From JBLXBZ01 sp048265185 (GTDB lineage Bacteria > Pseudomonadota > Alphaproteobacteria > Rhizobiales > Stappiaceae), in contig JBLXBZ010000006.1 of the NCBI GenBank assembly GCA_048265185.1, positions 1-64,000 of the forward strand: DNA of 64,000 nt, in the 5' to 3' direction. Below the pieces are notes generated by a model, which made no database searches, was not told the DNA's origin, and saw only the letters and a program-made list of their open reading frames with translations. Shown here piece after piece: positions 9,301 through 16,734 of this stretch. The position numbers and the translations under genes were made by a program. Positions within the stretch are counted from its first letter, which is position 1; every line of letters starts with the position of its first letter.

Positions 9301-9899
9301 TTATCCTGCCCGATGGTTGTATGCTGAAGCCGGAATATCCTGCGGCGGTGGTCGCTGGCAACGTGGAGACCAGTCAGCATGTGACCAATGCGCTTTTGGG
9401 CGCGTTGGGGGCCATGGCCAACAGTCAGGGGACGATGAACAACCTGACCTTCGGCAATGACACGTATCAATATTATGAGACGTTGTGCTCCGGCTCTCCC
9501 GCTGGTCCCGGCTTTAACGGCACCGACGGCGTGCATGTTCACATGACCAACTCCCGTTTGACCGATCCGGAAGTGCTTGAGTTCCGTTACCCGGTGCTTT
9601 TGGAGGATTTTCATATCCGTAAAGGCTCTGGCGGCAAAGGCGAATGGTCGGCGGGGGACGGCACCAAGCGCGCCATACGTTTCCTAGAGGAGATGGATTG
9701 CGCCATTCTCGCTTCTCACAGAACCATTCGTCCGAAAGGCATGGAAGGCGGCGAGGACGGCGAGCTTGGAGAAACCATGGTGCGCCGGTTGGATGGTTCG
9801 GTCGAAAAATTGAACGGTTGCGATCAAACGGTTCTTAAAGCCGGCGAAGCCGTGATTGTCGTTACGCCCACCAGCGGCGGCTGGGGGAAGCCTAAATAA
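6303..9899 (+). CDS. Fused HyuA-HyuB 5-oxoprolinase (ATP-hydrolysing)
   Basis: A 1198-residue single-chain enzyme that opens 5-oxoproline (pyroglutamate) to glutamate using ATP. The HyuA part (about residues 1-670) starts WIDRGGTFTDIV and has KMGTTVATNALLERKG, SGPAGGVVG and GFDMGGTSTDVS, the actin-like nucleotide-binding motifs. The HyuB part (about 680-1198) includes NAPHMPVHLGSM and GGTHLPDITV. Order and motifs closely follow eukaryotic single-chain oxoprolinase, which favours 5-oxoproline over hydantoins. The ATG at 6303 has GGGGA seven bases upstream, so it is preferred over the ATG at 6291. Many bacteria have separate hyuA and hyuB; this is a fusion. Confidence 0.88.
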   Translation: MTAKWDFWIDRGGTFTDIVARTPQGEILAHKVLSENPEAYRDAAIQGIRELMGVEQGARIPSENISAVKMGTTVATNALLERKGDRTLLVTTKGFRDALEIGYQARPDIFAKEIIKPELLYESVIEIDERIRADGTVEKTPDMAVVRADLQKAYDAGLRSLAIVFMHSYAHPDHEKLVANVAREIGFPQVSVSHEVSPLMKLVGRGDTAVVDAYLSPILRRYVEQVASELQIEGTDCRLMFMQSSGGLTAAELFQGKDAILSGPAGGVVGAVETSKMAGFDQVIGFDMGGTSTDVSHFNGDYERAFETEVAGVRMRAPMMRIHTVAAGGGSILHYRDGRFQVGPDSAGANPGPKCYRRGGPLAVTDANVMVGKLLPDFFPKIFGPERADPLDADAVKAAFEEMAAAAGGTRTAAEVADGFLKIAVENMANAIKKISVQRGYDVTGYALTCFGGAGGQHACMVADALGMKTVIVHPLSGILSAYGMGLADIRANRQQAVVRRLDEALLPELEKLRDSLARETEAELEGQGVKANERQTLTRAHLRYEGTDTPLPVPHGSLAQMVEAFEDVHRQQFGFAYEDKPIAVEALEVETVGGGAGIDEPDQLLSEEEAAPALTTPVFSDGEWREAGVFRRADLAQGQSLSGPALIMEPHQTIVVEPGWRARITAKDHIILQRVVAMSRAAAVGTKADPVMLEVFNNLFMSIAEQMGVTLQNTAYSVNVKERLDFSCAVFDASGALVANAPHMPVHLGSMDRSVETVIKLNQGNIHPGDVFALNAPYNGGTHLPDITVVTPVFDGEEKELLFWTASRGHHADVGGSAPGSMTPRATTVDEEGVLIDNFKMVDRGRFQEEALVKILTDHPWPVRNVTQNVADLKAQIAANEKGVQELAKMVAHFGLDVVQAYMGHVQDNAEESVRRVIEALADSSYEYPTDQGSLIKVKISVDKAKREATVDFTGTSGVKPNNFNAPEPVTRAAVLYCFRVMVEGDIPMNAGCLRPINIILPDGCMLKPEYPAAVVAGNVETSQHVTNALLGALGAMANSQGTMNNLTFGNDTYQYYETLCSGSPAGPGFNGTDGVHVHMTNSRLTDPEVLEFRYPVLLEDFHIRKGSGGKGEWSAGDGTKRAIRFLEEMDCAILASHRTIRPKGMEGGEDGELGETMVRRLDGSVEKLNGCDQTVLKAGEAVIVVTPTSGGWGKPK

Positions 9900-9928
9900 T
9901 AGGCGTGATCATGAGTTGAGCTAATGTG

Positions 9929-9961
9929 CGCGGCGGGGGTTTTTACCCGCCGCGTTTTTTT
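9929..9961 (+). terminator. Rho-independent terminator after the oxoprolinase gene
   Basis: A perfect 9-bp GC stem (9929-9937 with 9946-9954, cgcggcggg and its complement) with an 8-base loop is followed by seven T. It ends the hydrolase-oxoprolinase transcript. Confidence 0.9.
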
Positions 9962-10092
9962 GAGGGCGTGCCGTAGTTCGTATTTCTTCCGAGAGTTAAG
10001 GCGCAGCGAGGCGCATATGCCTTAGGTCAGGTTTTGAAGCAGGGGGGATGGGTTGTGAAAAGAAGTCAGGGATTTTTGGAGAGGTGAATAAA
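9962..10092. other. Gene-free stretch left of the inverted repeat
   Basis: Together with 10154-10500 this forms a gap of about 540 bases between the oxoprolinase terminator and the TerB/J-domain gene. I see no tRNA and no reading frame with a family match. The final 150 bases (10350-10500) are AT-rich and probably carry the promoter of the next gene, though no strong -35/-10 pair stands out. Confidence 0.5.
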
Positions 10093-10153
10093 CGGCGTCT
10101 GGATGAAACGGAGAGCTTTGCGCTCTTCTCATTTGTGTTTCATCCAGACGCCG
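10093..10153. repeat. Long perfect inverted repeat with a nested hairpin
   Basis: Two perfect 17-base arms (10093-10109 and 10137-10153; left arm cggcgtctggatgaaac) flank 27 bases that contain a smaller repeat, agagc-tttgc-gctct. No T-run follows, so it is not a plain terminator. It lies in a stretch of about 540 bases (9962-10500) with no convincing gene. It could be a palindromic repeat element, a small structured RNA or a remnant of a mobile element. No flanking target duplication was seen. Confidence 0.75.
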
Positions 10154-10500
10154 CTCCCCTCATACAGTCTCGCCGGAGCGTGTCCCTCGATTCCGGTGAT
10201 CAGATCGTCGCGTCATGAACTCTTTGATATGCGCGCTGAGTTCGGCTCTACGGCTATTCCATTGTTACTTACTGAAGACAGTTTAGACGCTGGAGTTGAA
10301 TCGTGAAGCGCAAATTGTGGACACTTTGCGCTTAATTTTCAGTCAGGGCACTTATTGGTTGAATTAATCTGGTAAATTTGAAACAAATAGAGAACATTTG
10401 CGATGATTTGTTACAATGGGCATAACTGCTCTGGAGTAGGCTTTGATTTAATTGTATCGCGTTGTGTGGAAGACGTTCGAAAGATGGAAGCGCGTTCGCC

Positions 10501-11208
10501 ATGAGCTTATGGACAACACTCTCTGGCCTTCTGGCGGCGGTCGGCAATAGCGGCGTTCTGCTGATCGACCGGTTGGTTCACTATGTCACCGCGATTGGAG
10601 ACGGCGATCAGGGAAAGGGCGCGCGCTCGGTGGCGTTTACGGTGGCGATGATCGCGCTTTCGGCGAAAATGGCCAAGGCGGACGGCGTGGTGACGGGCGA
10701 TGAGGAAATAGCTTTTCTTGAATTATTCGACATTCCCTCGGGAGAGGAGCGGAATGTGGCGCGTTTGTTCAATTTGGCCAAACAGGATGTTGCGGGTTTT
10801 GAGACCTATGCTGAGCGTTTGGCGGTTCTGTTTCCAAATGATCCTGAAACTTGCATTGATATATTGGATGGTTTGTTTCATATCGCCAAGGCGGACGGCG
10901 TTTTGCATGAAAATGAAATAGGATATTTGAGAAGAATTTCTCAAATTTTCAATTTGGATGAACGGATGTTCAATCAGATGCTTGCGCGCCATGCGCGCGG
11001 CGGGGCGGATCCATACGCCATACTGGGTGTGGCGCCGGAAGCGAGCGACGCGGAATTGAAGTCTCAGTTTCGGCATTTGGTTCGTGAAACTCATCCGGAT
11101 CGTTTGATTGCGCGAGGTGTGCCGGAAGATTTTGTTCGGATCGCCAATGACCGCTTGGCCGCGCTGAACGGCGCATGGGCGCAAGTCGCGGCCGAGCGAA
11201 ATTTGTAG
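10501..11208 (+). CDS. TerB-domain protein with C-terminal J domain (DjlA-like)
   Basis: A 235-residue protein. Residues about 40-150 form a TerB-like helical domain (AKMAKADGVVTGDEE and its second-half echo IAKADGVLHENEIG, both with acidic metal-site residues). Residues about 170-232 form a J domain (DPYAILGV... with HPD in RETHPDRL), which would stimulate DnaK. This matches the soluble alphaproteobacterial DjlA/DjiA-type co-chaperone; unlike E. coli DjlA there is only a weakly hydrophobic N-terminal segment (residues 8-30). The ATG at 10501 is chosen because family members start MSxW here; the longer frame from 10462 adds unrelated residues. Confidence 0.85.
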   Translation: MSLWTTLSGLLAAVGNSGVLLIDRLVHYVTAIGDGDQGKGARSVAFTVAMIALSAKMAKADGVVTGDEEIAFLELFDIPSGEERNVARLFNLAKQDVAGFETYAERLAVLFPNDPETCIDILDGLFHIAKADGVLHENEIGYLRRISQIFNLDERMFNQMLARHARGGADPYAILGVAPEASDAELKSQFRHLVRETHPDRLIARGVPEDFVRIANDRLAALNGAWAQVAAERNL

Positions 11209-11282
11209 TGGGGCGTCATTCATGGAGGGCTGTTGAGTTGACTGTTCGCCGTGATAATTTTCCTCGATTTGAAGAGAAGACA

Positions 11283-12044
11283 ATGCCTAGAGAGACCGAT
11301 ACGTCCTTGCCTGCGCGTTTGCATCCCAGTCCTAACCATAATGAGCGGGATGCTGAAGCGCGGATTGATATGCTGGTGTTGCATTATACTGGTATGGAGA
11401 GCGGTGAGGCGGCCTTGCGCCGTTTGTGTGACGCGCGCGCGCAGGTTTCCGCCCATTATTTGGTAGAAGAAGACGGAACGCTTTTTCAATGCGTTCCGGA
11501 GAGTCGGCGAGGGTGGCATGCCGGGGTTTCGTCCTGGAAGGGGCGGGGTGACTTGAATTCCTGCTCCATTGGCGTGGAGATCGTCAATCCCGGCCATGAG
11601 CATGGATATCGGCCGTTCCCCGAACGTCAGATTGAAGCGGTGGTCGCGCTTTCTCAGGACATATGCCGACGTCATGAGATCCCGGCGGAGAGGGTTTTGG
11701 CGCATTCGGACATCGCGCCCGAGCGCAAGCAAGATCCCGGCGAGTTGTTTCCCTGGGATTGGCTCGCCGCCGAAGGCGTTGGTCATTTCGTTGAGCCCAT
11801 TGCCATTTCAGGTGGGCGCTATTTTCAATACGGAGAAGAAGGTCAGCCAATAGAGGCGCTTCAGTCTATGCTGGCGATCTATGGATATGACGTTGCGATC
11901 ACGGGTGTTTTTGACGAACGAACCCGAGCGGCGGTGGCGGCTTTTCAAAGGCATTTTCGCCGTGAGAAGGTGGATGGAATTGCTGATATGTCCACTATTT
12001 CAACTTTGCACCGGTTGATTTCAGCTCTGCCAAGCTTCGGTTGA
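11283..12044 (+). CDS. N-acetylmuramoyl-L-alanine amidase (AmpD/AmiD type) with peptidoglycan-binding domain
   Basis: A 253-residue zinc amidase that cuts the bond between MurNAc and the stem peptide. The Amidase_2 domain covers about residues 20-165, with zinc ligands in LVLHYTG (His), in RGWHAGVSSW, and in the LAHSDIAPERKQDPG segment. A PG_binding_1 domain follows (about 185-250, GQPIEALQSMLAIYGY and TRAAVAAFQRHFR). No signal peptide is visible, so it may act on recycled muropeptides in the cytoplasm, as AmpD does; the wall-binding domain argues partly the other way. Start is ATG 11283 behind a purine-rich GAAGAGAAGA. Confidence 0.88.
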   Translation: MPRETDTSLPARLHPSPNHNERDAEARIDMLVLHYTGMESGEAALRRLCDARAQVSAHYLVEEDGTLFQCVPESRRGWHAGVSSWKGRGDLNSCSIGVEIVNPGHEHGYRPFPERQIEAVVALSQDICRRHEIPAERVLAHSDIAPERKQDPGELFPWDWLAAEGVGHFVEPIAISGGRYFQYGEEGQPIEALQSMLAIYGYDVAITGVFDERTRAAVAAFQRHFRREKVDGIADMSTISTLHRLISALPSFG

Positions 12045-12433
12045 GGGCGTTTGATGCGTTTTGAGCGCTTAAATTTTGCGCGCGACAACTTTCTGATCTC
12101 AATGCAATAAGGTGCGATTTTATTATAATTTTTCTGATTTTTCGATCATGTTTACGCGCGAATGGTTTTCGTCTGATGCTTCAAAAAATATGATTTCTTT
12201 TTTGTGAATTTATGAATTTATTCAAACATTCGTCTGATGAAAGTCTTTATTCTGTCATATTTGTGACTTTATTTTTATTTTTAGCGATTTTTATCTATAA
12301 TATTGTCACTTATCCTGTTTGTATTTGTAATATTTCGTGATCTATCTGGTCTGATTTTCGTCCCAACAGACCATCATACCCCCGGCCTTGAGTTTTTTGT
12401 GAAGTCCACAAGGTACATATCGGTTGGGGTTAT
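12045..12433. promoter_or_regulatory. AT-rich leader before the transglycosylase gene
   Basis: About 390 bases without a gene. Positions 12100-12350 are far richer in A and T than the rest of the window, with long T tracts at roughly helical intervals. The motif ttcgtctgatg occurs twice (about 12169 and 12230). Such T-tract DNA is often bent and can bind nucleoid proteins or act as an UP element. No consensus promoter can be fixed with confidence. The last 30 bases before the gene contain ggttggggt as a possible ribosome site. Confidence 0.45.
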
Positions 12434-12934
12434 ATGATAACTTTTCTATTGAAGAGATTTTCTTTGTTGTTACTCATAGGGTTTGGGTTGGCTGGATGTC
12501 AGTCTGGAGTCGTGTCGACGACGACTGTCAATCCGGCTTTGCTTGAGGGGGCGCCGGGAAGCGCCTACGCCTCGCTTATTGAAACTGAAGCGAAAAAACA
12601 TGGCGTTCCGGTCGATCTCGCCTTGGCCGTCGTGCAAGTTGAAAGCAATTTCAATCCGAAAGCGCGTGGGCGTCATGGTGAGATTGGATTGATGCAGATC
12701 AAGCCGTCCACTGCCCGAGGAGTAGGGTTTCGTGGATCTTCCAAGGCGCTTTATCAACCGAAAACCAATATCAAATGGGGAATGAAATACCTTGCCGGGG
12801 CGCATGAGCGTGCTGGGGGGGATCTTTGCGGAACAATTCTGCGCTATAATGCGGGGCACTACGCACGTCGAATGAACCCTGTCAGCCGTCGTTATTGTAA
12901 GAAAGTGCAGAAAATTATCGCCGCTGCAGGTTGA
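12434..12934 (+). CDS. Lytic transglycosylase SLT-domain lipoprotein
   Basis: A 166-residue outer-membrane or periplasmic lipoprotein. The signal peptide ends in a lipobox LAGC with the lipidated Cys at residue 22. The SLT (goose-lysozyme-like) domain spans about residues 45-160: catalytic Glu in VVQVESNF, then GEIGLMQIKPSTA and ILRYNAGH. It cleaves glycan strands between MurNAc and GlcNAc. It is short for the family, with nothing besides the catalytic domain. The neighbouring amidase also acts on peptidoglycan, but each is probably transcribed alone given the 389-base gap. Confidence 0.9.
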   Translation: MITFLLKRFSLLLLIGFGLAGCQSGVVSTTTVNPALLEGAPGSAYASLIETEAKKHGVPVDLALAVVQVESNFNPKARGRHGEIGLMQIKPSTARGVGFRGSSKALYQPKTNIKWGMKYLAGAHERAGGDLCGTILRYNAGHYARRMNPVSRRYCKKVQKIIAAAG

Positions 12935-13040
12935 GTGGCGGCGATGACTTCTTTCCATGGCGCAAAATTGCATACTGGTCGCTTAACGTTTTTCCGTTCA
13001 ACCGCATGCGATGATGGCAGATGTTGGAAAAAGCGACGGT

Positions 13041-13718
13041 TCATCCGGTTTTTACGCGGGCCGCGTTGACGGATGGCGGGCTGTCGACCTTCTTGAGGGA
13101 TCTTTCGTCGCGCACGGGGCGCGCGAGCGTTGTCGCGATTGGAATGATCCCCGTCCATATGGGCAGATGCTGGTCGTCCTCTTCCAGTCCCGGCATTCCC
13201 TCTCTGACTTTTGCGCTGGCGATGTCGATGTCCATTGCGATGATGCCGGTGGCTTTGCGTTCTTTCTCAAGCATTGGTCTTACTTCTTTTGACCGGCCCG
13301 GCAGGGCGTGATTAAGCATGGCCGTTAGAGCGGCGTCATATTCCACTTCGCTGGTGACGGCTCTGGCCACGCCATGGGCGACGACGGAGCGGTAGTTGAC
13401 GCTGTGGTTGAAAGCGGCTTTCGCCAGAACCAATCCATCGAGCAATGTCACCGTGAAGCACATGGCCGCTGCGTTCTGCTCGTTTATGATCCGGGTCGTG
13501 GATGCGCCGTGTATATACAAGCACTCGCCTATTCGCCCATAGGCCATGGGAATGACCATGGGTCTGCCGTCGGCTATAAAGCCGACATGCGCCACCAATC
13601 CAGCGTCAAGAATGTCGCAAATGGTGGTCCAGTCGTGAGCCGCCCGCTTGCGCTGGCGAATTTTTGCATAGGCGGGCGTGTTCTTTAAGATGCTGGAAGA
13701 GCTGGTTTCATGCGTCAT
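13041..13718 (-). CDS. Pyridoxamine 5'-phosphate oxidase-like flavin protein
   Basis: A 225-residue protein of the Pyridox_ox_2/Nim-like split-barrel family. Core motifs are FIADGRPMVIPMAYG at about residues 46-60 and a GECLYIHGAS segment. Such proteins bind FMN, F420 or haem; the substrate is unknown. It is divergently arranged with a MocR regulator, a pairing often seen for this family, so MocR probably controls it in response to a B6 vitamer. Confidence 0.85.
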   Translation of the reverse strand: MTHETSSSSILKNTPAYAKIRQRKRAAHDWTTICDILDAGLVAHVGFIADGRPMVIPMAYGRIGECLYIHGASTTRIINEQNAAAMCFTVTLLDGLVLAKAAFNHSVNYRSVVAHGVARAVTSEVEYDAALTAMLNHALPGRSKEVRPMLEKERKATGIIAMDIDIASAKVREGMPGLEEDDQHLPIWTGIIPIATTLARPVRDERSLKKVDSPPSVNAARVKTG

Positions 13719-13757
13719 TTCATTTTCTTTCGTCTAGAGGGATGCCGGAAAGAAATG

Positions 13758-13813
13758 CCAGTGCAACTGGATCTTTTAAAGGTCATGTTTTTCTGTTTTA
13801 ATAGTTCCAGTTG
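13758..13813. promoter_or_regulatory. Candidate MocR operator
   Basis: In the 156-base divergent gap lie a perfect inverted repeat ccagt-gca-actgg (13758-13770) and, 36 bases on, ccagttg (13807-13813), the complement of caactgg at 13764-13770. MocR dimers usually recognise spaced repeats between the two divergent genes. The AT-rich ttttaaaggtcatgtttttctg between them may hold a promoter. Confidence 0.45.
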
Positions 13814-13874
13814 TGAGGTGTGATGATCTTGCGCGTGATATGGCCGCAGGCTGACGGCGTTAAGGCGAAATTTT

Positions 13875-15344
13875 ATGCTGGAAGGAATTTTGACGTTACG
13901 CCGGGGCGAGGGGCGCCCGTTGCCGGAGCAGATTTACCTGGGAATCCGTAAGGCGGTGAACGATGGTCGGCTTTTGGAAGGAGCGCGGCTGCCCTCGTCG
14001 CGAGAGCTGTCGCAGGCGCTCGGCGTGTCGCGTAATTCGGCGAACGCCGCATATGAGCTTTTGAAGGCGGAAGGCGTGGTGAAGGTGCGCCCCGGGGCCG
14101 CGCCGCGGGTGGCGCGTAGGCGGTCGGGGGAGTCTGAAGGCGTGGGGGCGCGAGGAAAAGGCGCCGTGTCGTCGTTATCTCGGCGCGGACTTGCGTTTAG
14201 CACGGATTTACGATCAGCGGCCTATGTGCGGCGCGCGGGGCGATTGCAGCCCGGCGCGCCCGCTGAGGACCTTTTCCCCCGCGACGAATGGGCTCTTGCG
14301 CTGCGCCGCGCCGCTCGCGGGCTGAAAGGGGCGGGATTGCTTTATGATCAAACGAATGGCCTTCAGTCCTTACGCGAAACGCTCGCCCGCTACTTGTCGC
14401 GGGACCGCGGCGTGATTTGCGCGCCGGAGCAGATTATTGTCACGGCTTCTACCCAAAGCAGCCTTCACCTGTTGAGCCAATGTCTGGCCGATCCGGGGGA
14501 TGAGGTCTGGATTGAGGATCCGGGCTATATTGGCGCAAGGTCCGCTTTCCTGGCGGCGGGGCTTTCGGTGACGCCTGTGCCGGTTGATTTGGATGGTTGT
14601 GATTTCTCTTCTATGTTCACGTCGCGAACGGGGGGCGCGAAAGCTCCGAAACTTATTTATGTCACGCCCTCGCATCAGTACCCCCTTGGGGGACGAATGC
14701 CGCTGGAGCGTAGAATCGCGCTGCTGGATTACGCGCGCCGCGTTGGCGCTTTGGTTCTCGAAGATGATTATGACAGCGAGTTTCTTTTTTCCGGTCGCTC
14801 CATCGCTTCGCTTCAAGGGCTGGGCGTGGGAGGCGAGGTGGTCTATCTTGGAACTTTCGCAAAGAGCATGCTGCCTGCACTGCGTACCGCCTATATGGTC
14901 GTTCCAGATTCTCTTGTCAGTCCGCTTGCGCAAGCCCAGAGAAATATGGGCGCTTTGGCCAATGCGCACACGCAAGCGGCTTTGGCCGACTTCATCGAGA
15001 ACGGGCGATATCGCGCGCATTTGAAACGTATTCGCGCTGTCTACGAACAGCGTGGGCGAGAACTTTCGGGGCGGTTGCATGAATGTTTGGGCGATCATTT
15101 GCGCGTCGCCTCTCCAAGGGGAGGGGTGCAGCTGACGGCGTTGTTCAGGCGGCCTCTTGACGAGCGTCCTGTGATTGCGTGTGCGGCGAAGTCCGGTTTT
15201 TCCTTTGCGGCGTTGTCCAGTTATTGCTTGCGGGCGGATTTGCGCGGCTTGGTGATTGGCTTCGCTAACGCGTCAGCGCGTGATATCCGGGAAGGGGTCG
15301 AGGTTGTGGCGCGCGCTATGAGTTCGCCTGGCGCTTGCGATTGA
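13875..15344 (+). CDS. MocR/PdxR-family regulator (GntR winged helix fused to aminotransferase fold)
   Basis: A 489-residue regulator, the normal size. Residues about 10-80 are a GntR-type winged helix (PLPEQIYLGIRKAVNDGR, LPSSRELSQALGVSRNSA). A linker of about 45 residues follows. Residues about 125-485 are a type I aminotransferase fold with the PLP lysine in LGTFAKSMLPALRTAYMV. Such proteins sense PLP or an adduct of it. Its target is probably the divergent PPOX-like gene. Whether it controls true PLP synthesis (PdxR) or another trait cannot be told from sequence. Confidence 0.9.
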   Translation: MLEGILTLRRGEGRPLPEQIYLGIRKAVNDGRLLEGARLPSSRELSQALGVSRNSANAAYELLKAEGVVKVRPGAAPRVARRRSGESEGVGARGKGAVSSLSRRGLAFSTDLRSAAYVRRAGRLQPGAPAEDLFPRDEWALALRRAARGLKGAGLLYDQTNGLQSLRETLARYLSRDRGVICAPEQIIVTASTQSSLHLLSQCLADPGDEVWIEDPGYIGARSAFLAAGLSVTPVPVDLDGCDFSSMFTSRTGGAKAPKLIYVTPSHQYPLGGRMPLERRIALLDYARRVGALVLEDDYDSEFLFSGRSIASLQGLGVGGEVVYLGTFAKSMLPALRTAYMVVPDSLVSPLAQAQRNMGALANAHTQAALADFIENGRYRAHLKRIRAVYEQRGRELSGRLHECLGDHLRVASPRGGVQLTALFRRPLDERPVIACAAKSGFSFAALSSYCLRADLRGLVIGFANASARDIREGVEVVARAMSSPGACD

Positions 15345-15421
15345 TGAATATGCTTGAATTTAGAACGTTGAATGAAAAATGGCCGCTTGACCGCGAGCAG
15401 TCCTGCGCATAGGTGTTGCGA

Positions 15422-15822
15422 CGTCAGTCGGCTGGACGGCCGCCGCCGCAAGCGCGGAAACGCCGCGGGGGAGGAAAGTCCGGGCTCCACGGAAACACGG
15501 TGCCGGGTAACGCCCGGCGGGGGCGACCCTAGGGAAAGTGCCACAGAAAGTAAACCGCCGTATGCTTCAGGGCGTGCGGTAAGGGTGAAAGGGTGGGGTA
15601 AGAGCCCACCGCGTGGCCGGTAACGGTCGCGGCACGGTAAACCCCACCGGGAGCAAAACCGAATAGGGGCGGCAAGGAGCTTGCTTCAGCCTGTTTCCAG
15701 GCCAGTCGCTCGGGTTGGTTGCGTGAGGCGTTCGGTAACGAACGTCCCAGATGAATGGTCGTCGCGCGCTTCAGGCTTGCTTGAGGCGCCGTACAGAACC
15801 CGGCTTACAGGCCGACTGGCGT
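15422..15822 (+). ncRNA. rnpB: RNase P RNA (class A, alphaproteobacterial)
   Basis: The catalytic RNA that trims tRNA 5' ends. The conserved core is plain: gaggaaagtccgggctcc at about 15471-15488, then ggtaagggtgaaagggtg near 15579, gtaagagcccaccgc, gagcaaaaccgaataggg, and cagaacccggcttac near the end. The P1 helix closes cagtcggc at 15425-15432 with gccgactg at 15811-15818. A short T-rich run follows (gttttctttt). Ends are approximate by a few bases. Confidence 0.95.
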
Positions 15823-16040
15823 TTTCTTTTCGCAGCCTTTCGTTCGCGTTATCGCGCCGATGTGTTGTCCCCATTTTGTCCCCAAAAATCAAACGGGTCC
15901 GTGCTTCTGAGAACCAGGGCGCGGATGGTCGCGTCAGGTCCTTGTTTTGCAACGCTTGCGTTGCGGACGGGCTAAGGAAACGCATTCTTAAGCTTAACGA
16001 CATATTGATTTTGTCGCTGACATATGCCGCCGAAAAGCTT

Positions 16041-16100
16041 AGATTCCAGCGGATTCCATTGACGCCCATGCTGTCCCATGTTATCCCAGTTTATCCCTGA
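16041..16100. promoter_or_regulatory. MraZ box array, 10-bp period
   Basis: TCCCA-type boxes (TGGGA on the other strand) recur at exactly 10-bp steps: gccca at 16064, tccca at 16074 and 16084, tccct at 16094. Two weaker units in the same phase (ttcca at 16044 and 16054) lie in GATTC, the CcrM-type GANTC methylation site. MraZ represses the dcw promoter through such evenly spaced TGGGN boxes in other bacteria. They lie about 160 bases before mraZ. The whole 15823-16260 gap holds no gene. Confidence 0.8.
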
Positions 16101-16260
16101 GTGTGACTATGCGTCTAGGATCAAACCTTGTCGAAGCCATGAAATTTGAACTTGGGGCGTCGTTCCGGTTTTGATGGGATCGATACGATGGCTTTGCGTG
16201 TTGTGAATTTGTTTTCATTTCAGCCTCCTGTTTTGGGGCGATTAAGGGTCGAGAGGGGCC

Positions 16261-16734
16261 ATGGCGGGCTTCGTATCGCATTTCACCAATCGGCTCGACG
16301 CCAAGGGGCGGGTCTCTGTGCCGGCGCCTTTTCGCGCCGCTTTGGCGCGCGACGATTACGAGGGGCTTTATTGCTTTCCCTCTCCTCATCAACCTGCGGT
16401 AGACGCTGGCGGCAACCAGCTTGTGGGCGAGATTCAAAAGCGGCTGGCGACATTCGACACATTAACGGCCGATCACGACTCTTTGGCTATGGCGTTGTTT
16501 GGCGTCAGCGAGACTTTGAAAATCGATTCCGACGGCCGCGTCACTCTTTCGGACATGATCCGCGAACATGCGGGGATAACCGATCACGTGACCTTTGCCG
16601 GCTTGGGGTACAAATTTCAGATCTGGAACCCGGAGCGTTTCAGCGCTCACAGGGCGGAGGTGATGAAGCGCGCGCTTTCGGTGTTGTCGGGCGACGCCGG
16701 GAAGACGGCGCAAACAGGAGGCGGGTCGCAGTGA
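16261..16734 (+). CDS. mraZ: MraZ, transcriptional regulator of the dcw cluster
   Basis: A 157-residue protein with the two tandem AbrB-like MraZ halves: FTNRLDAKGRVSVPAPFR near the N-terminus and LKIDSDGRVTLSDMIREHA at about 90-108, each carrying the DxKGR/DxxGR signature. It forms a ring-shaped oligomer that binds repeated TGGG boxes and represses the cluster; a matching array lies upstream. The ATG at 16261 has GAGAGG a few bases before it. Its stop overlaps the rsmH GTG by 4 bases. Confidence 0.96.
   Translation: MAGFVSHFTNRLDAKGRVSVPAPFRAALARDDYEGLYCFPSPHQPAVDAGGNQLVGEIQKRLATFDTLTADHDSLAMALFGVSETLKIDSDGRVTLSDMIREHAGITDHVTFAGLGYKFQIWNPERFSAHRAEVMKRALSVLSGDAGKTAQTGGGSQ

Noticed and set aside
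10103..10306. 67-residue frame overlapping the long inverted repeat
   Set aside because: It starts inside the repeat, has no ribosome site and no recognisable domain.
15422..15623. Protein-coding reading of the frame at 15372-15623
   Set aside because: The region is RNase P RNA with all conserved core elements.
16146..16730. In-frame extension of rsmH upstream across mraZ
   Set aside because: mraZ is complete in another frame, and rsmH has a strong ribosome site with a GTG at 16731.
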